From Tenrec ecaudatus (taxonomy: Eukaryota; Chordata; Mammalia; Afrosoricida; Tenrecidae), in contig NC_134536.1 in the NCBI RefSeq assembly GCF_050624435.1, positions 7,878,758-7,942,757 on the forward strand: a stretch of DNA of 64,000 nucleotides, in the 5' to 3' direction. Both the position numbers and the translations under genes were made by a program. This document shows positions 45,131 to 57,138 of this stretch, in pieces. Below the pieces are notes generated by a model. That model was not told where the DNA came from and did no database searches. It saw only the letters and a list, made by a program, of their open reading frames with translations. The stretch's first letter is position 1, and each line of letters begins with the position of its first letter.

Positions 45131-46376
45131 GTAATGTGAAGCTATACCCTGTCTTGTTTAGTACCGACTGAGTAAAAGAATAAATTTAAGAAATCATTTA
45201 CACGCAGGCCTGGCAGTACACATTTTCAATCTCGGTTGTTCAGTAATTGCCTTTTGAATAAGAGCACCGTGCAAGTGATTGCTTTTACGGGGAATGGACA
45301 AATTGCTCACAGTGTAAATAAGGGCAGGGCACCTTTGTGGGGCAGGACCATGCAAATAAGGTGTATGGAATCCTAATGAAGGGATTGGTCAGTTTGACCA
45401 TCACTGGGCCAATCCCAGAACAGAAAGAGAACCTCAGACCCCCCAAGGAAGAAGAAATGGGGTGGTGGAGGACATCCTTTGGACCAGAGGTCCTTGCACT
45501 GAGAACCTTCTAGACCCAGGAGACAGGCCAAGAGAGCTGTCACACTGGAGATGGCTCCGATGGAGAGAAGCCGTAGCGGAGAAATGGGGGTAGCAGATTG
45601 GATCAAGGTGGCACTGGGGTCTCCCTGGCCCACAGAGCAAGGAGGTGACAGCAGGCCTACTGACCCAGAAAGCAAGAGTGTTGAAAGCCTTCAGGCCAGA
45701 GGCTTCCTGGTGGAGTACGTGGAGCCAGGGGAGAGGCTTGCCTGCAAGCACGGCCAAACAGATATCCCGACCGAAGAACTGTCTCCCAAGCATTCCTGAA
45801 TCTGAATTGTAACCTGTTACTTCCCTAGTAAGCCCCAGAAATGCGAGTCTGCTTTAATCGTCAGTTCCAGCCGATAGATTTATCCTGGTCTAGCATGCAC
45901 ATCAGGAGAGATTTCCCAGATCACAAAGGTGAAAGTATATCCAACCAACCTTGCCTGGAGACAACCTGGGCCATGGAAAGCGCAGGCTATCTGTGGGCTC
46001 CGCACTGCGAAGGTAACGTCCGCGCATCGTGCTGATGAGTTGGCAGGGCATCTGCAGCCCAGAAAAGGACAGCTAAGCCCGTCTGGCAACAGTAGCTTAC
46101 CCGGCTACTCGATGTTTAGCTAAAAGCCAGAATTGTATTCGATTCAAACTGTGTCTGGCCCACAACAATGCAAATTAGGCAAAATAAACAAAGTCAACCT
46201 TCTTAATTTTGTCCCCACTTGACTCATTGTCATTCTGAGTAACCACAAAAAAAGGACAATCCAGCCAACACCCTGTGATTCATACTTGATGACTGAGTGA
46301 AGGCCATCCAAGCACTTGACCTGTTCTCTCTCTGTGTGCGTGAGCGCATCTTTCATTTCCCCAGGTCCGCCGCCAT
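45131..46376. other. Unassigned DNA with an LTR-like stretch
   Basis: About 45190-45880 is purine-rich with 'aaccagttacttccctagtaag'-type wording near its end (here 'cctgttacttccctagtaag'), reminding me of an LTR-type repeat. I could not find paired ends. Confidence 0.35.
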
Positions 46377-46560
46377 CCAAAGGAGCCCCCCTGGCACAAC
46401 AGACTGTGTATTGAGCCGCTAAGTACAAGGCCAGTGGTTCAAACCCATCCACTGATCTGAGGACAAAAGAGGAGGCTGTCTGCTCCCATAAAGATTTCCA
46501 TCCTCAGAAACCCCGGGGAGCAGCTCCGTCCCTCCTGTAGCACCACTGAGTGGCAATCAG
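46377..46560 (+). mobile_element. AfroSINE
   Basis: Sense copy from 'aaaggagcccccctggcac' with B box 'cagtggttcaaacccatcc', and a tail 'actgagtggcaatcagccac'. Confidence 0.88.
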
Positions 46561-46584
46561 CCACGTGGCCGTGGGGCTCTCCAG

Positions 46585-46775
46585 GCCAAGAGTGCCCGGA
46601 TGCAGCAGACAGCTAAGGTGCTCGGCTACGAACTGAGAAGCTGGCCACTGGAGTCCCGCCTGAGGCACCTCTGAAGAATGACCTGGCAGTCTGTTTGTGG
46701 ACGATCCTCCTGTGGGGAGCCTCTGGGGTGCAGCTCAACTCCAACACCACAAGACAGAATGGCTCGGAGGAAGTT
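46585..46775 (+). mobile_element. AfroSINE type II
   Basis: Sense copy: 'ctaaggtgctcggctacgaa', 'cgcctgaggcacctctgaag', 'ctggcagtctgtttgtggac'. It directly follows the preceding SINE in the same orientation. Confidence 0.8.
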
Positions 46776-47179
46776 GGCTTATCGCCACACAAAGGGGAAT
46801 GCAACAGGGGCGGACCCCCAGCCCCACCTTCCTTTGATGAGAAAGAGGTTACAAAATGGGCCAGATTGAGCTTAGGGGAGATTTGTTTGGTTTGTTCTCC
46901 TTCCTTCCCCCCCTCCAGTCTTCTCTCCCAACAAGGAAAATGAACCGAGGACTTGGGCCTTGGGGTGGGTCACCCTCAGGTCCTGTGTTGATGTGTCCCC
47001 TGGGGCTGGGCTGGTTATAGGATGGGGTGTGAGTTGGCATATTGGGCCCCAGAGGAAGGGGGTGACTGCCCAGAAAATCACAGGGGTCCTGCATGGGACA
47101 AACACACGTGACCCAGGGACATGGAGAGAAGTCGGGGGAGAGGACACCGAGCTGTAGAGGTATGTTTAGTTCACCCCAA
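46776..47179. other. Unassigned DNA
   Basis: No gene or repeat is recognised. Confidence 0.35.
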
Positions 47180-47296
47180 CCAGGTTAAAAGTGAGCCAAG
47201 CATTGAGTTACTACCCCAAAGGTCGGTAGTTCAAACCCACCAGCTGCTCCATGGCAGAAAAATGAGGCTGTCTGCCTCTGTAAAGATTCCCTTGGC
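47180..47296 (+). mobile_element. AfroSINE, tail-truncated
   Basis: Sense copy with B box 'ggtagttcaaacccaccagc' and 'gtctgcctctgtaaagattc'. Confidence 0.85.
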
Positions 47297-47904
47297 TTGT
47301 GGCAGCCTACCTCCAATCTTAGCCTCTGTCTTCGCATCCCTGCCTTCTCTGTGTCTTTCTCTGCCTTTCCTCGGGATGCAGTGCTTGGATTTCGGGCCCA
47401 ATGTGCTCTTATCTTGGTCTCCAGAGTAACGACATCTGCAGAGGCCCTCCTCCCAACGATGGTCATACTCCATGTGCTGGGTGGACATGAACTTGGGGTA
47501 TACGACTTACCTGAGATCAGCCACCGGGAGCCCAGGACAGTGGGGCTGGAGGTTGCAAGTGGCACAAGGCTGGAGAGCATCCCAGGTGGGCCTGTGATGG
47601 ACAATTAACCGTGTGGCGGCCCCTCCCTCTGACTCAGACGCACGTCAACCTGCTCTCCCACGGCAAGACCCGCATTTGCTCGGGAAATATGCTCTTTGGC
47701 ACCCCCGTGTTTTTCAGTGCCTTGCGGTTTAAATAGTTTCTTTAAGGTAAATAGGCAATTCAGGATTTTCCATACCCGGCCTGAGCTGCTCTCCGAGTTC
47801 TTTCCTCTCTGCTCTCCTTGCCAGAGAAGAGATGGCCGGTCAAGTTAGCTACAGGGTCTCCTGGAATTAGCGGGAGGGGTGGGGGGGTGGGTGTCTGTTA
47901 GAGT
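47297..47904. other. Unassigned DNA
   Basis: No gene or repeat is recognised. Confidence 0.35.
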
Positions 47905-48065
47905 CTACTATGGGTTGACGTGTGTTCCCCAGAAAAGATGTACTCAACCCCTTAACTCCCCCAGTCTATGAATGTGACCTGGTTCAGAAACTGTGTCTTT
48001 ACAGAAACCAGTTAACATGAAGTCTTCCTGGAGCAGGGTGGGTCCCCAGCCAAGCTGACCAGTGG
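47905..48065 (+). mobile_element. Ancient mammalian interspersed repeat, family not placed
   Basis: 'gtctatgaatgtgacctggt', 'actgtgtctttacagaaacc' and 'gcagggtgggtcccc' follow a familiar old mammalian repeat consensus. The family is not assigned. Confidence 0.5.
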
Positions 48066-48131
48066 CCTCTGGCTTCCTTGTGTTTGGACACCACCTAGTG
48101 GTAGTTTTGTTCTTAAATTTTAAAAAAAACA

Positions 48132-48440
48132 CACTATCCAAGGAGCCCTGTGGTGTCCTCGCTCTATCCATGAGGCCAGCAGTTCAAAACCACCAGCCAC
48201 GTTACAGAAGAAAGATGAGGCTTTCGACTTCCGTGAAGAGTCACAGCCTCAGAAGCCTACAAGGGCCGCCCAGGTGTGGCCTGTGGGGTCACTAAGAACC
48301 AGGGTTGACCTGACGGCAGGGAGGAGGAGTGGTTTTGTAGGGTGCTTAGAGAAAGAGTCACAAAGCCCAGGGACTCCTTGCAGGGTGGTTATGGGCCTGA
48401 CTCGACTCCATGTCGGTGGGCTTGGTGTGTGGGTTTTTAG
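48132..48440 (+). mobile_element. AfroSINE, followed by a second SINE tail
   Basis: Full sense copy at 48132-48320 ('ccaaggagccctgtggtgtc', 'gcagttcaaaaccaccagcc', 'aaccagggttgacctgacgg'). A second tail at about 48380-48440 ('ggcctgactcgactccatgt') indicates another, truncated copy. Confidence 0.85.
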
Positions 48441-48629
48441 TTTGTAGTGAGTTGTTACAGCAACTCTAGGATAATAATACAATAAAATCTGCGGGCGCAG
48501 AAACCTGTCAGAGAAGGGAAACTCAGATGGATCTGTTCTGCCAACAGGGAGCAAGGAAACATGGGAAGGCCACCGCCCCTGTCTCAGGTGGGAAGCGGGA
48601 GGCCTGGAAAAACCAGGTGGGCCCATCAC

Positions 48630-48770
48630 CAGGTGTTCCAACTCTAACAGGCTTCCCGAGCAGCATTCCACCCTGCAAGGAGTCACCGTCTCAGAATTCC
48701 CTAGGGGCAGCTCTACCCCATCCTATTGTGTCACCATGAGTCAGATTCGCCTGGGGCCAATGAGTTTGAG
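48630..48770 (+). mobile_element. AfroSINE, 3' half
   Basis: Sense: 'gtcaccgtctcagaattccc' and tail 'catgagtcagattcgcctgg'. Confidence 0.75.
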
Positions 48771-48864
48771 TTTATGCATCGGAATGGATTTGGTGGCCCT
48801 GGGTTTGGGTTGGATCTTCAAACAAGCATTCCGGTCCTGCCCTCCGGGAGAACACCAGCCTTGG

Positions 48865-48975
48865 GGAGTCAGCCCCGACTTGTAGTGGCCCCACGTGTGT
48901 CAGAGGGGCTTTCAGAAGTCGATGGCCAAGGCCTTTCCTTCGAGGTGCCTCGGGGGCCTTTCGCTTTGGGATCAG
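48865..48975 (-). mobile_element. AfroSINE type II, partial
   Basis: Antisense: 'ggccccacgtgtgtcagagg', 'ccttcgaggtgcctcggggg'. Confidence 0.7.
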
Positions 48976-49035
48976 GAGCAGTAAAGTCACTCACGGACTT
49001 GCTCTGTCCTCCAGGCAAGACCTCCCCAGACAAAG

Positions 49036-49245
49036 CCAAACCCACTGCCATGGAGGCAATCCTGACTCACAGTGATCCTCTAGGATAGGCTAGACTGGCC
49101 CTGTGGGTTTCTGAGACTGTAACTCCCCCCACCCCCCAAATAAAGCCTTTTTATTTAGGTAGTCCAAGCCTCCTCTTTCTCCCTGGGACAGCTGGGGGTT
49201 TTGAACTGCTGAGCTTGTGGTTCCCACCATGCCACCAGGAAGCCC
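49036..49245 (-). mobile_element. AfroSINE, full length
   Basis: Antisense from 'aaacccactgccatggaggc' to 'catgccaccaggaagcccc', with a small insert ('aataaagcctttttatttag') in the middle. Confidence 0.92.
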
Positions 49246-49899
49246 CAGGCAGGACCTAATCTACTGATGTTGAGATCCCAGCCTCCCAAGGGCCCTGGGA
49301 AACCTCTCCCTCAATAGCCTCTGCTGTTTGTGGTTCAAACTCCGTGTTAAGGCAAAGCCTGGACAACGGAAGCACCTGGCCCACCTCAGAGCCCGTTTCT
49401 CAAAGCACCGAGCCCCGGCCAGGAACAGCGATGGGAACAAGTCCTTTTTGGAGTAAAAGACAGACTATTTCCTGCCCCCACCCTGGGGAGAAGGTGGAAT
49501 GTCAAATGGCCGCCCCAGGAGGCCCGGAGACGCCCTTTCTTCCACTTCCGTGGGTTTTGGCGCCATCAAGTGGTAGCTCGGTGTCTTACAGAACAGAAAG
49601 GTCGTTCTAAAGATTATTTTTATTTTTCAGACGCCCCCTTCTTTAGAAGGTTGGGTTTTTAGTTCCTTAATGGCTGTTTTAGGAACATTTCTCCCCAAAG
49701 AGCACGGGAGACATGTCCAGCGAAACGGGCCATTTTAAAACATGGGAGAAGGCCTAATAATCGGAAGCACGTCGAATGGGTGCCTGCAGGGCAGAGTAGG
49801 CTCCAGGTGGCCAGCGGCTGGAGGGAGAGGAAACATGCAGATGGTGCTGATGGGGTAGGTACCGAGTTCCTTTCCGGGGCGTGAAGTAGATGGGGGCAC
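49246..49899. other. Unassigned DNA
   Basis: No gene or repeat is recognised. Confidence 0.35.
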
Positions 49900-50215
49900 G
49901 AAAGGTTGTCAGGTGCCAAGTCTGTTCCATCCCATAGCGACCCCGTGCCCAACAGAAGGAAACACTGCCTGATCCAGCTCCGTCCTCAGTGGTCCCCACG
50001 TCCCAGCCCACAGGGGCAGCCCGTCTGTTGATGCCCTTGTTCTCCTTCCCTGCCCCTCTACTTGACCAAGCACGATGTCCTTCTCCAGGGACTGGTCCTC
50101 CGACAACATGGCCAACGTCCATGAGACATGGCTTGCTGTGCTGACCTCCGAGGAGCACTCTTCTTTGGCTGTACTTCTTTCCAAACAGATTTGTTTGTCC
50201 TTTTAGTAGTAAACT
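49900..50215 (-). mobile_element. RTE LINE 3' end
   Basis: Antisense from 'gttgtcaggtgccaagtctg' through 'accaagcacgatgtccttct' to 'aacagatttgtttgtccttt'. It is one of the better preserved ends. Confidence 0.88.
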
Positions 50216-50245
50216 GAAAGAGGATTAAAACTGTGGGTTTGACAA

Positions 50246-50292
50246 TAGATGGATAGATAGAGGATAGATAGATACAAAGATACATTGATAGA
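50246..50292. repeat. (GATA)n microsatellite, imperfect
   Basis: GATA/GATAGAT run next to the RTE fragment. Confidence 0.9.
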
Positions 50293-50654
50293 TCTTACCA
50301 CGCAAAGGAGGTTTTATAAGCCATTTAGAGATTCGGAGTTCTTAAGGCAGGTTTTCTAAAGAGGCTTTAAATAAAGTCCTTTCCTTTCCCACTTGAATAA
50401 CATCATCAGCCATCCCACTCTCTCCCTTTGATGTTTTGCTTTGGATTGTTTCAACTATGGAGGCCTAAAAGCAGTTAGTTCACAGAGTCCTAGACATGCC
50501 CCGTTTCGGGTCCTCTGTCCTGAGGGAACTTATCTTCCTCCTCTGACCCCAAGGTGATTCACGGTGGTAACATCAGTTACAAAGGCATCCAAGTCCTACC
50601 TTCTCTCCGCAGACAGTCGACTACAGGAAAAAGGAAGTCATGGGATCCAGACAC
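50293..50654. other. Unassigned DNA
   Basis: No gene or repeat is recognised. Confidence 0.35.
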
Positions 50655-51364
50655 TGATTGTAAAGGCTTGCTACCATTTCTTTTTATATATTTGATCAAA
50701 TTCACCAGTGAAACCTTCTTGACCTGGTGATTTGAAAGGTTATTCATTATTAATCCAATTGTTTAAATAGATAGAACCCTATTCAGATTGCCTTTTCCTC
50801 TTTGTATTTTGGTAAATTAAATCTTTCGAAGAATTACACAATTTCAGCTAAGGTTTGTGGACATAGAGTGATAATACTATTCCTCTATTATTCTTTTTAA
50901 CTTTCACAGGATCAATAGTGATTTCCTTGCTTTTATTTATTTCATATATAAATTTATTTATTTCATATATAAATTTTATTTCTTCTCTCTCTTTCTCTCT
51001 GCTAGCCTGGCTAGAAGTTTACTAATTTTACTGAACCTTAAAAAAAACAACAACAGTGCTTGGTTTTGTTCCTTTGCTCTGTTGTTTTTCTGTTTTCAGT
51101 GTCGTTCGTTTCCACTCAGATTTTCACTGTTTCTTTTCTTTGAGTCTTTGGGTGTCATTTGCATTTTGTCTAGTTTCTTACATGAAGCTTTGATTACTTC
51201 TCTAATGTAAACATTCAATATTATAGATTTCCCTCCAACCACCACTTTTCTTCCATCTCATGAATTTTCACAAGTGGTATTTTCATTCACTTAGTTGAAG
51301 TTATTTTAAAATTCCTCTTGAGACATCTTGGTTGAAATATGTGTTATTTAACAGTGTGTTACCT
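50655..51364 (-). mobile_element. L1 LINE ORF2 region, first block
   Basis: Antisense L1 ORF2 in the expected order: 'cttgacctggtgatttgaaa', 'ctggctagaagtttactaat', 'gatttccctccaaccaccac', 'ggttgaaatatgtgttattt'. The frame is broken. It continues at 53350 beyond a 2-kb insertion. Confidence 0.85.
51353..51364. repeat. Target-site duplication, left copy
   Basis: 'agtgtgttacct', repeated as 'agtatgttacct' at 53350-53361 with one mismatch, brackets the insertion. Confidence 0.85.
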
Positions 51365-53349
51365 AGAGAGGTCTGCAGGGCCAGCCCCAATCCCATCTAC
51401 GTGGACACCTCACCCCTCCCCTCCCAGAATAATTCACTTCAGAGGACAGCACTGAAGCTCCAGCTCAGGGAGAGGGGCGTGTCTAATCAGAGAACACAGC
51501 GACAAATGAAGAGGGAAGGAGAGAGAATGGGGCACTCCTAGCCCACCAAGCCCCAGGACCATATTCCTGCTCAGAGCAGCCAATGCACAGAGAGGACCAC
51601 AGAGTCGGCACAAGACGTCCCTTACTGACCCATATTACTACAAGGTTCAACACTGGAGACACAGTGTGGGAATTGTGCCCAATTTGATCCCAAGATACCA
51701 GGGCAAAATGTTAAGGGCATGCAACAGAGCAGCAAGGGGGGCAAAGCAATGAAGTCCCTGGGGAGTACCAAAAATAGGCTTTGGGGCCAGGCACCCCATT
51801 AGACTGGACTGGAAAACACTCCTAATGGTCAACAAATAGACCTTGAACTATTTATAGGCTTTTCTTTTTTGTGTGTCACTGATCTTTGTTGTTGGTGTTT
51901 GGTTTATGGGTTTTCTTTTGTTGTTTTGTTTTGCTCTGCCTGGTTTCTGTGCTTATTATTGTCTCTGCATGTCTGTCTATCTAGATAAGATAGGCAGGAT
52001 AAATAATCTGGAGGAGAAAACAACTGGACCATGGTTCCAGTGGGACATGGGAGAGAAGGAGGCTGGGGAAGGAAGTGGGTGTTAACAAACTCAGGGACAA
52101 GGGCACAAGTGATCTAATGTTGATGGCGAGGAGGGCCTAGGATGCCTGGTAGGGCTTGGTCAAGGACAATGTAACCAACAGGAATTACTGAAACCTGAAT
52201 GAAGGTCAAACATGATAGTGGGACGAGAGGAAAGGAAAAGGAAAAAGAGGAAAGAAGTAGGAGGCAAAGGCCATTTATAGAGGTCTCAACACAGGCACGT
52301 ACATATATGTCTATATATAACAAGAGGGAAATAGATCTACGTACATACATTTATATGTTCAGTATCAAGGTAGCAGACGGACATTGGGCCTCGACTCAAG
52401 TCCTCCCTCAACACAAGAACACTTTGCTCCTAATAGCCCGGCTTTCTGTGATGCTCAGCTTCCCGACACGATCACTGAAGACAAAATGGATGCGTAGAAA
52501 ATGTAGTAAAGAAAGGTGATGGTGTTCCGCTATCAAAAGATACAGCGTCTGGGGTCTTAAAGGCTTGAAGATAAGCAAGCAGCCATCTAGCTGAGAAGCA
52601 ATGAAGTCCGCATAGGAGAAGCCCACCAGGCTGTGTGGTCATGAGGTGTCGATGGGATCAAGTATCAAGCATCAAAGACTCAGAACAAAAAGTTGTATTA
52701 ACGTGAATGAGGGGAGTGCAGAGTGGAGAACCAGAGCCCGTCTGTAGACAGTTGGACATCCCCTTACAGAAGGCTCATAAGGAAGAGACAAGCAAGTCAG
52801 GGCGCGGTATAGCAATGATGAAACATACAACTTTCCTCTAGTCCATTAATACTAGCCCCCCCAACCCCAATCCCAATTCTACCTTACAAATCTGGCTAGA
52901 CCACAGCATGTACATGGGTACAGATAAGAGCTGGAAACACAGGGAATCCAGAACAGATAAACCCCCCCAGGACCAATACTGAGAGTAGCCATACCAGGAG
53001 GAGCTGGGGAAGGTGGGGAGAGAAAGGAGGAACCGATCATAATGATCTGTATATAACCCCTCCCTGGGGGCTGGACAACAGAAAAGGGGGTGAAAGGAGA
53101 CGTTGGTCAGTATAAGACATGGAAAATAATAGCAATGTATAAATTATCAAGGGTTCTTAAGGGAGGGAGGGTAGGGAAGGGAGGGGGAAATGAGGAGATA
53201 CCAAGGGCTCAAGTAGAAAGAAAAATTTTTGAAAATGATGATGGCAACAAATGTACAAATGTGCTTGACACAATGGATAGATGTATGGATTGTGATAAGA
53301 GTTGTATGAACCCCCAATAAAATGATTTTTAAAATAATAAATAAATAAA
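51365..53349 (+). mobile_element. 1,985-bp non-coding L1-mobilised element with target duplications
   Basis: Sense insertion inside an L1 ORF2 copy. It ends in 'caataaaatgattttt' plus an A-rich tail ('aataataaataaataaa') and lies between 12-bp duplications, the marks of L1-type retrotransposition. No long frame is present. It opens with GC-rich DNA, has a T-rich middle (51860-51960), and its last 500 bases match 54639-55200 and, more distantly, 58222-58465. It may be a very long L1 3' untranslated region or a separate non-autonomous family; I recall its end from tenrec sequence. Confidence 0.82.
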
Positions 53350-54030
53350 AGTATGTTACCTAACCTCCAAGTATTTTGTGATAGTTCACATATCTTTCTA
53401 TTATTCATTTTTAGTTTAATTCTCTTGTGGTCTGAAAGAATACTTCATAACGTATATGCTCATGTGTCAGCCAAGCTTTTCCGCACATTTTTAATGCCGT
53501 TTTTGTGGTAAAGTTAGGTGCCTCGGCGGATATTGGGGCGGCTTAGGCTTGCATATAGAGAGTAACACTCAGTCTCTGTGGATTAATGGTGCTGCTCTAC
53601 TCAGTCCAACCGTATCGCCTCTGACGCTTTGCTCCTGGGCCTGCCCAGGACGATAGAAGGGTGCAGAAACCCCCAACTCTGCCAGTGTCCGTGCCTGTCT
53701 GCAGTCCTTCGACATTCTGCACACATTCAGGACCTAATGTCTTTTGGAGAGTTGACCCTACCGTCATGTCACCCCGTGATCATCTCTAGCAATTTTTGTT
53801 GCTGCTGTGAAGTCCGCTCAGTCAGAGGTTAATGTAAGGACTCCCGTTTTGCTTGGCACCAACGTGCTCTTTTTCCCTTTCCCGTTAATCAACCTCTGTC
53901 TTCATGGGTTTCATATAGACAACCTGTAGTTGGGTCTTGCTGGGTTGTTTTAATCCATTCTGACATTCTCTGTCTTTTAAGTAGTGTTTATGGCCATTCA
54001 TGGTAAAGCAATTATTGATAACTTGTTAGG
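53350..54030 (-). mobile_element. L1 LINE ORF2 region, second block
   Basis: Continuation of the antisense L1: 'cctaacctccaagtattttg', 'tcttgtggtctgaaagaata', 'cctgtagttgggtcttgctg', 'taatccattctgacattctc'. About 53520-53750 departs from L1 and may hold another insert. Confidence 0.8.
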
Positions 54031-54629
54031 TGACACACGGCTTGAGTCAGGTGCGCCTCAGTCCAATGTTTCTAGATGCACACACCTCATACATTCCACG
54101 TTCCACTTATGCCTGGCTGCTTGCAGCCATGTCAGCTCATTTTGAGTCGTGCCACACAGCAAATGAAAGTCCTGCAAGATGTGCTCCATCCATGTCACTC
54201 AAGGTGAATCGACTTGAGGAGGCAGCTCCTTCCCAGTCGTGTAAGGTCCAGCCTTACAACTGAGGAGCAATTGTGCAATTATAGAGAAAGAATGAAGGGC
54301 GACAAAGTGTGCCCAGGCACCTCTGCCATGAAGCTGGCACGAGGGGAAAGCGGATGCATTCTTTAACAGGCTCCTATAGTCTTGGGACATGCAAGCCCAT
54401 CAATCACATATGTGCCAAGGTGGGCAGTATCTTACCCTTGATGTTCCTGAGCTCATGGGGGGAGGGTGTCCCCAGTCCTGGGGGCAGGCAGGGGGAGCTG
54501 AACACTTCCTAGGCAGTGAGAACGACAGAAACATATCTGCTCCTATAGATAGGGGCCTCCGGCCGCATAGAGATCAGTCATGTGTCTGTAAGAGATATTT
54601 TGATAGTCGCATCATTACGGGGGATATTG
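54031..54629. other. Unassigned DNA
   Basis: Possibly more L1, but not recognised. Confidence 0.35.
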
Positions 54630-54638
54630 TGGGGAATG

Positions 54639-55200
54639 ATTTTTTTTAATTGTTTTATTGGGGGCTCATACAACTCTTATCACAATCCACACATACATCC
54701 ATTGTGTCGAGCACATTTGTACATTTGTTGCCTTCATCACTCTCAAAACATTTTCTTTCTACTTGAGCCCTTGGTATCAGCATCTCATTTATCCCCTATC
54801 TCCTCGCCCCCTCCCTCATGAACCCTTGATAATTTATAAATTATTATTATTTTGTCGTGTCTTACACTGTCTGACGTCTCCCTTCACCCACTTTCCTGCT
54901 GTCCGTCCTCCAGGGAGGAGGTCACATGTAGATCCTTGTAAATCAGTTCCCCCTTTCTATCCTACCCTCCCTCCGCCTTCCCAGTATCACCACACTCACC
55001 ACTGGTCCTAAAGGGATCATCCATCCTGTATTCCCTGTGTTTCCAGATCCTATCTGTACCAGTGTGCATCCTCTGGTCTAGCCAGATTTGTAAGGTAGAA
55101 TTGGGATCATGATAGTGGGGGGTGGCGGGGCATTAAAGAACTAAATGAAAGGTGTATGCTTCATCGTTGCTGCACTGCCCCCTGACCGGCTGGTCTCCCA
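54639..55200 (-). mobile_element. 562-bp 5'-truncated copy of the same L1-mobilised element
   Basis: Antisense relative of the end of 51365-53349. It starts at the complement of the tail ('attttttttaattgttttat') and continues 'acaactcttatcacaatcca' and 'ttgtacatttgttgcc'. The words 'tggggaatg' at 54630-54638 and 55201-55209 form a 9-bp target duplication at its exact ends. Confidence 0.85.
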
Positions 55201-55209
55201 TGGGGAATG

Positions 55210-56624
55210 GTCTTCAGTCAGGAGAATGTGACCTGGGTGAACCTCCAACTCACGGATGTGAAGGCCTCCCTCCACCTGTCCTGGCCTTCAGACGCTTTAC
55301 TGTGAGCAAGGAGAATCTGGCCGCATCCACTCTCTTCCCGGTGCTGAGTTCCCCACACAGGTCGTATTTAGAGTGCTTTTCGACCCGAGGGGCTTATGTT
55401 TTGACGTCATTCATAGGCTCTCAGCGGCGAGTTTTTCCGTCGCAGACCACCTCGACCTATTTCCAGTCTGTTCTCAGTCCAGAAGCTCCTCTGAAACATA
55501 TCCCGCGGCCCAGGTTCTGGCATGACAGCAACCCACACGCCACCACACTGCAACAGACTGAGATGAGGGCAGAGTTTTTAATTAAGATGCACTAATTTTC
55601 CATGGATTGTATTGCAAAAGTCGTGTGTGGTCCTCGGGCCAAAATGAAGGAAGGGGTGGGGACAGGGCCTGAGAACTCTGCGGGTCTGACAGTCTGTCCC
55701 CTGCCCTCTGTGCTGAATAAGGAAGCAAATCCATCCAGCCTGGTGCGTGTGGGGGGAGGGGGGAGGGGGGGCTGGGGCGTGAAGAACACCAGAGCCTGGG
55801 ATGGGACTGGCACAAGCCCAGATGATCCCATGTCTTGGGTCTGTTGTCGGGGACAGGCCTGGGTGCTTTTCCTGTGCCCTGGGACTTGAGGAGAGCTGAC
55901 TGGTGTCCTGAGTGGCTCTTGACCTTGTGCCTTTGATTGACAGTGTTTCAGAGCGGGGGCTGGCCCAGCCTCTGGCCCCTAGAGCTGCAAGGGGCATTTC
56001 AGAGCTCCCGAGCCAGATTGGAGGCCAGGCTAAAAGCCTGAGAACAGACTGCTAGCAGGCAGTTCCCGCTAAGGGCTGTGGGCTGTGGGCAATCTTCTCT
56101 GGACCCGGCTTACCTTCTGAGTTAAGGGATCGGGTGGCTCGGGAGAAACAAGCCCTCGTTGGGGAAGGATTCATGAGCACCCCGGGGTTCGCACACCCAG
56201 AAAGACTAACTGTGAGTGGGTGAGTATTTCTACTGGCTCCTTCTAGAAAAACCACTGGGTCTATGGGTGTGCAGGGAGCTCCCATCCTCCTCACTTGACA
56301 CAGGGGCTTGTGTGGGGTGGGGAGTAAGAGGCCCTAAACCCCAGGGGCCGCCTGTCTGCTGTTTTTATCTCATCCAGCATGGGCTGGGGCCACAGACCCT
56401 TTCCCAGAAGCACCTGAAGGTGCCGGAGGGGCCTTTGGTGCTCTGTGTCCTGTCCCACCACCCCCAATCACAGGTGCCAGAGCAGGATGCTGGGCGGCTC
56501 ACTCAGGGTGCCTGCTCAGTTTGGAGAAATTAAACATGAGTCAGATATATGGCATGACTTTCTTTCAAAGTTATCTCCCATAAAACCGGCACACGGCCAG
56601 AAACGCATTAACCACGGCTGCCTG
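55210..56624. other. Unassigned DNA
   Basis: About 55340-55590 contains several CpGs ('catatcccgcggcccagg') and a frame of 147 codons without recognisable domains. The rest is GC-rich with no repeat identified. Confidence 0.35.
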
Positions 56625-56785
56625 CTGGGTTTGCATTAGGCTGCTCACCACAAGGTCAGCAGTTCAACCCCACCAGCTGCTCTGAGGGAGGAAGAAGAGG
56701 CCGTCTGCTCCTGTGAGAACATAGAGCCTCTGAAACCTTATATAAGGGCCCCCTGAGTCCGAATCAATTCCACACCAGTGGTTGT
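56625..56785 (+). mobile_element. AfroSINE
   Basis: Sense copy with B box 'gtcagcagttcaaccccacc' and 'gccgtctgctcctgtgagaa'. Confidence 0.85.
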
Positions 56786-56812
56786 TTGGGGAGGTAGGAG
56801 CTCTCGGAGGAG

Positions 56813-57030
56813 CCCTGGTGAAACCCAGAATGGGTTTCATGTTGGGCTGTTGACAGCAAAGCCGTCAGTTCAATCCCACCAGCTGTTCCTCAGAGAAAGA
56901 AGAGGATTCCTGCTCCTGTATGGATTTTCCCGCCTCAGAAACCCTCAAGGGGGGGAGGGAAATGGGGGTTCTCCTGTGTTCTGTTTGGTCCCTATGAGTC
57001 AGAATCAATCAGACGGCAGTGAATTCTTGT
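56813..57030 (+). mobile_element. AfroSINE, full length
   Basis: Sense copy from 'ggagccctggtgaaacccag' to tail 'gagtcagaatcaatcagacg'. A TGGA microsatellite begins 30 bases after its end. Confidence 0.9.
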
Positions 57031-57059
57031 TTTGCTTTGTTGGGCAGGGGGGATTCCTT

Positions 57060-57138
57060 GGATGGATGGATGGATGGATGGATGGATGGATGGATGGATG
57101 GATGGATGGATGGATGGATGGACAGACGGACGGATGGA
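57060..57138. repeat. (GGAT)n microsatellite
   Basis: Perfect GATG units to 57120, then degenerate GACA/GACG units. Confidence 0.98.
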
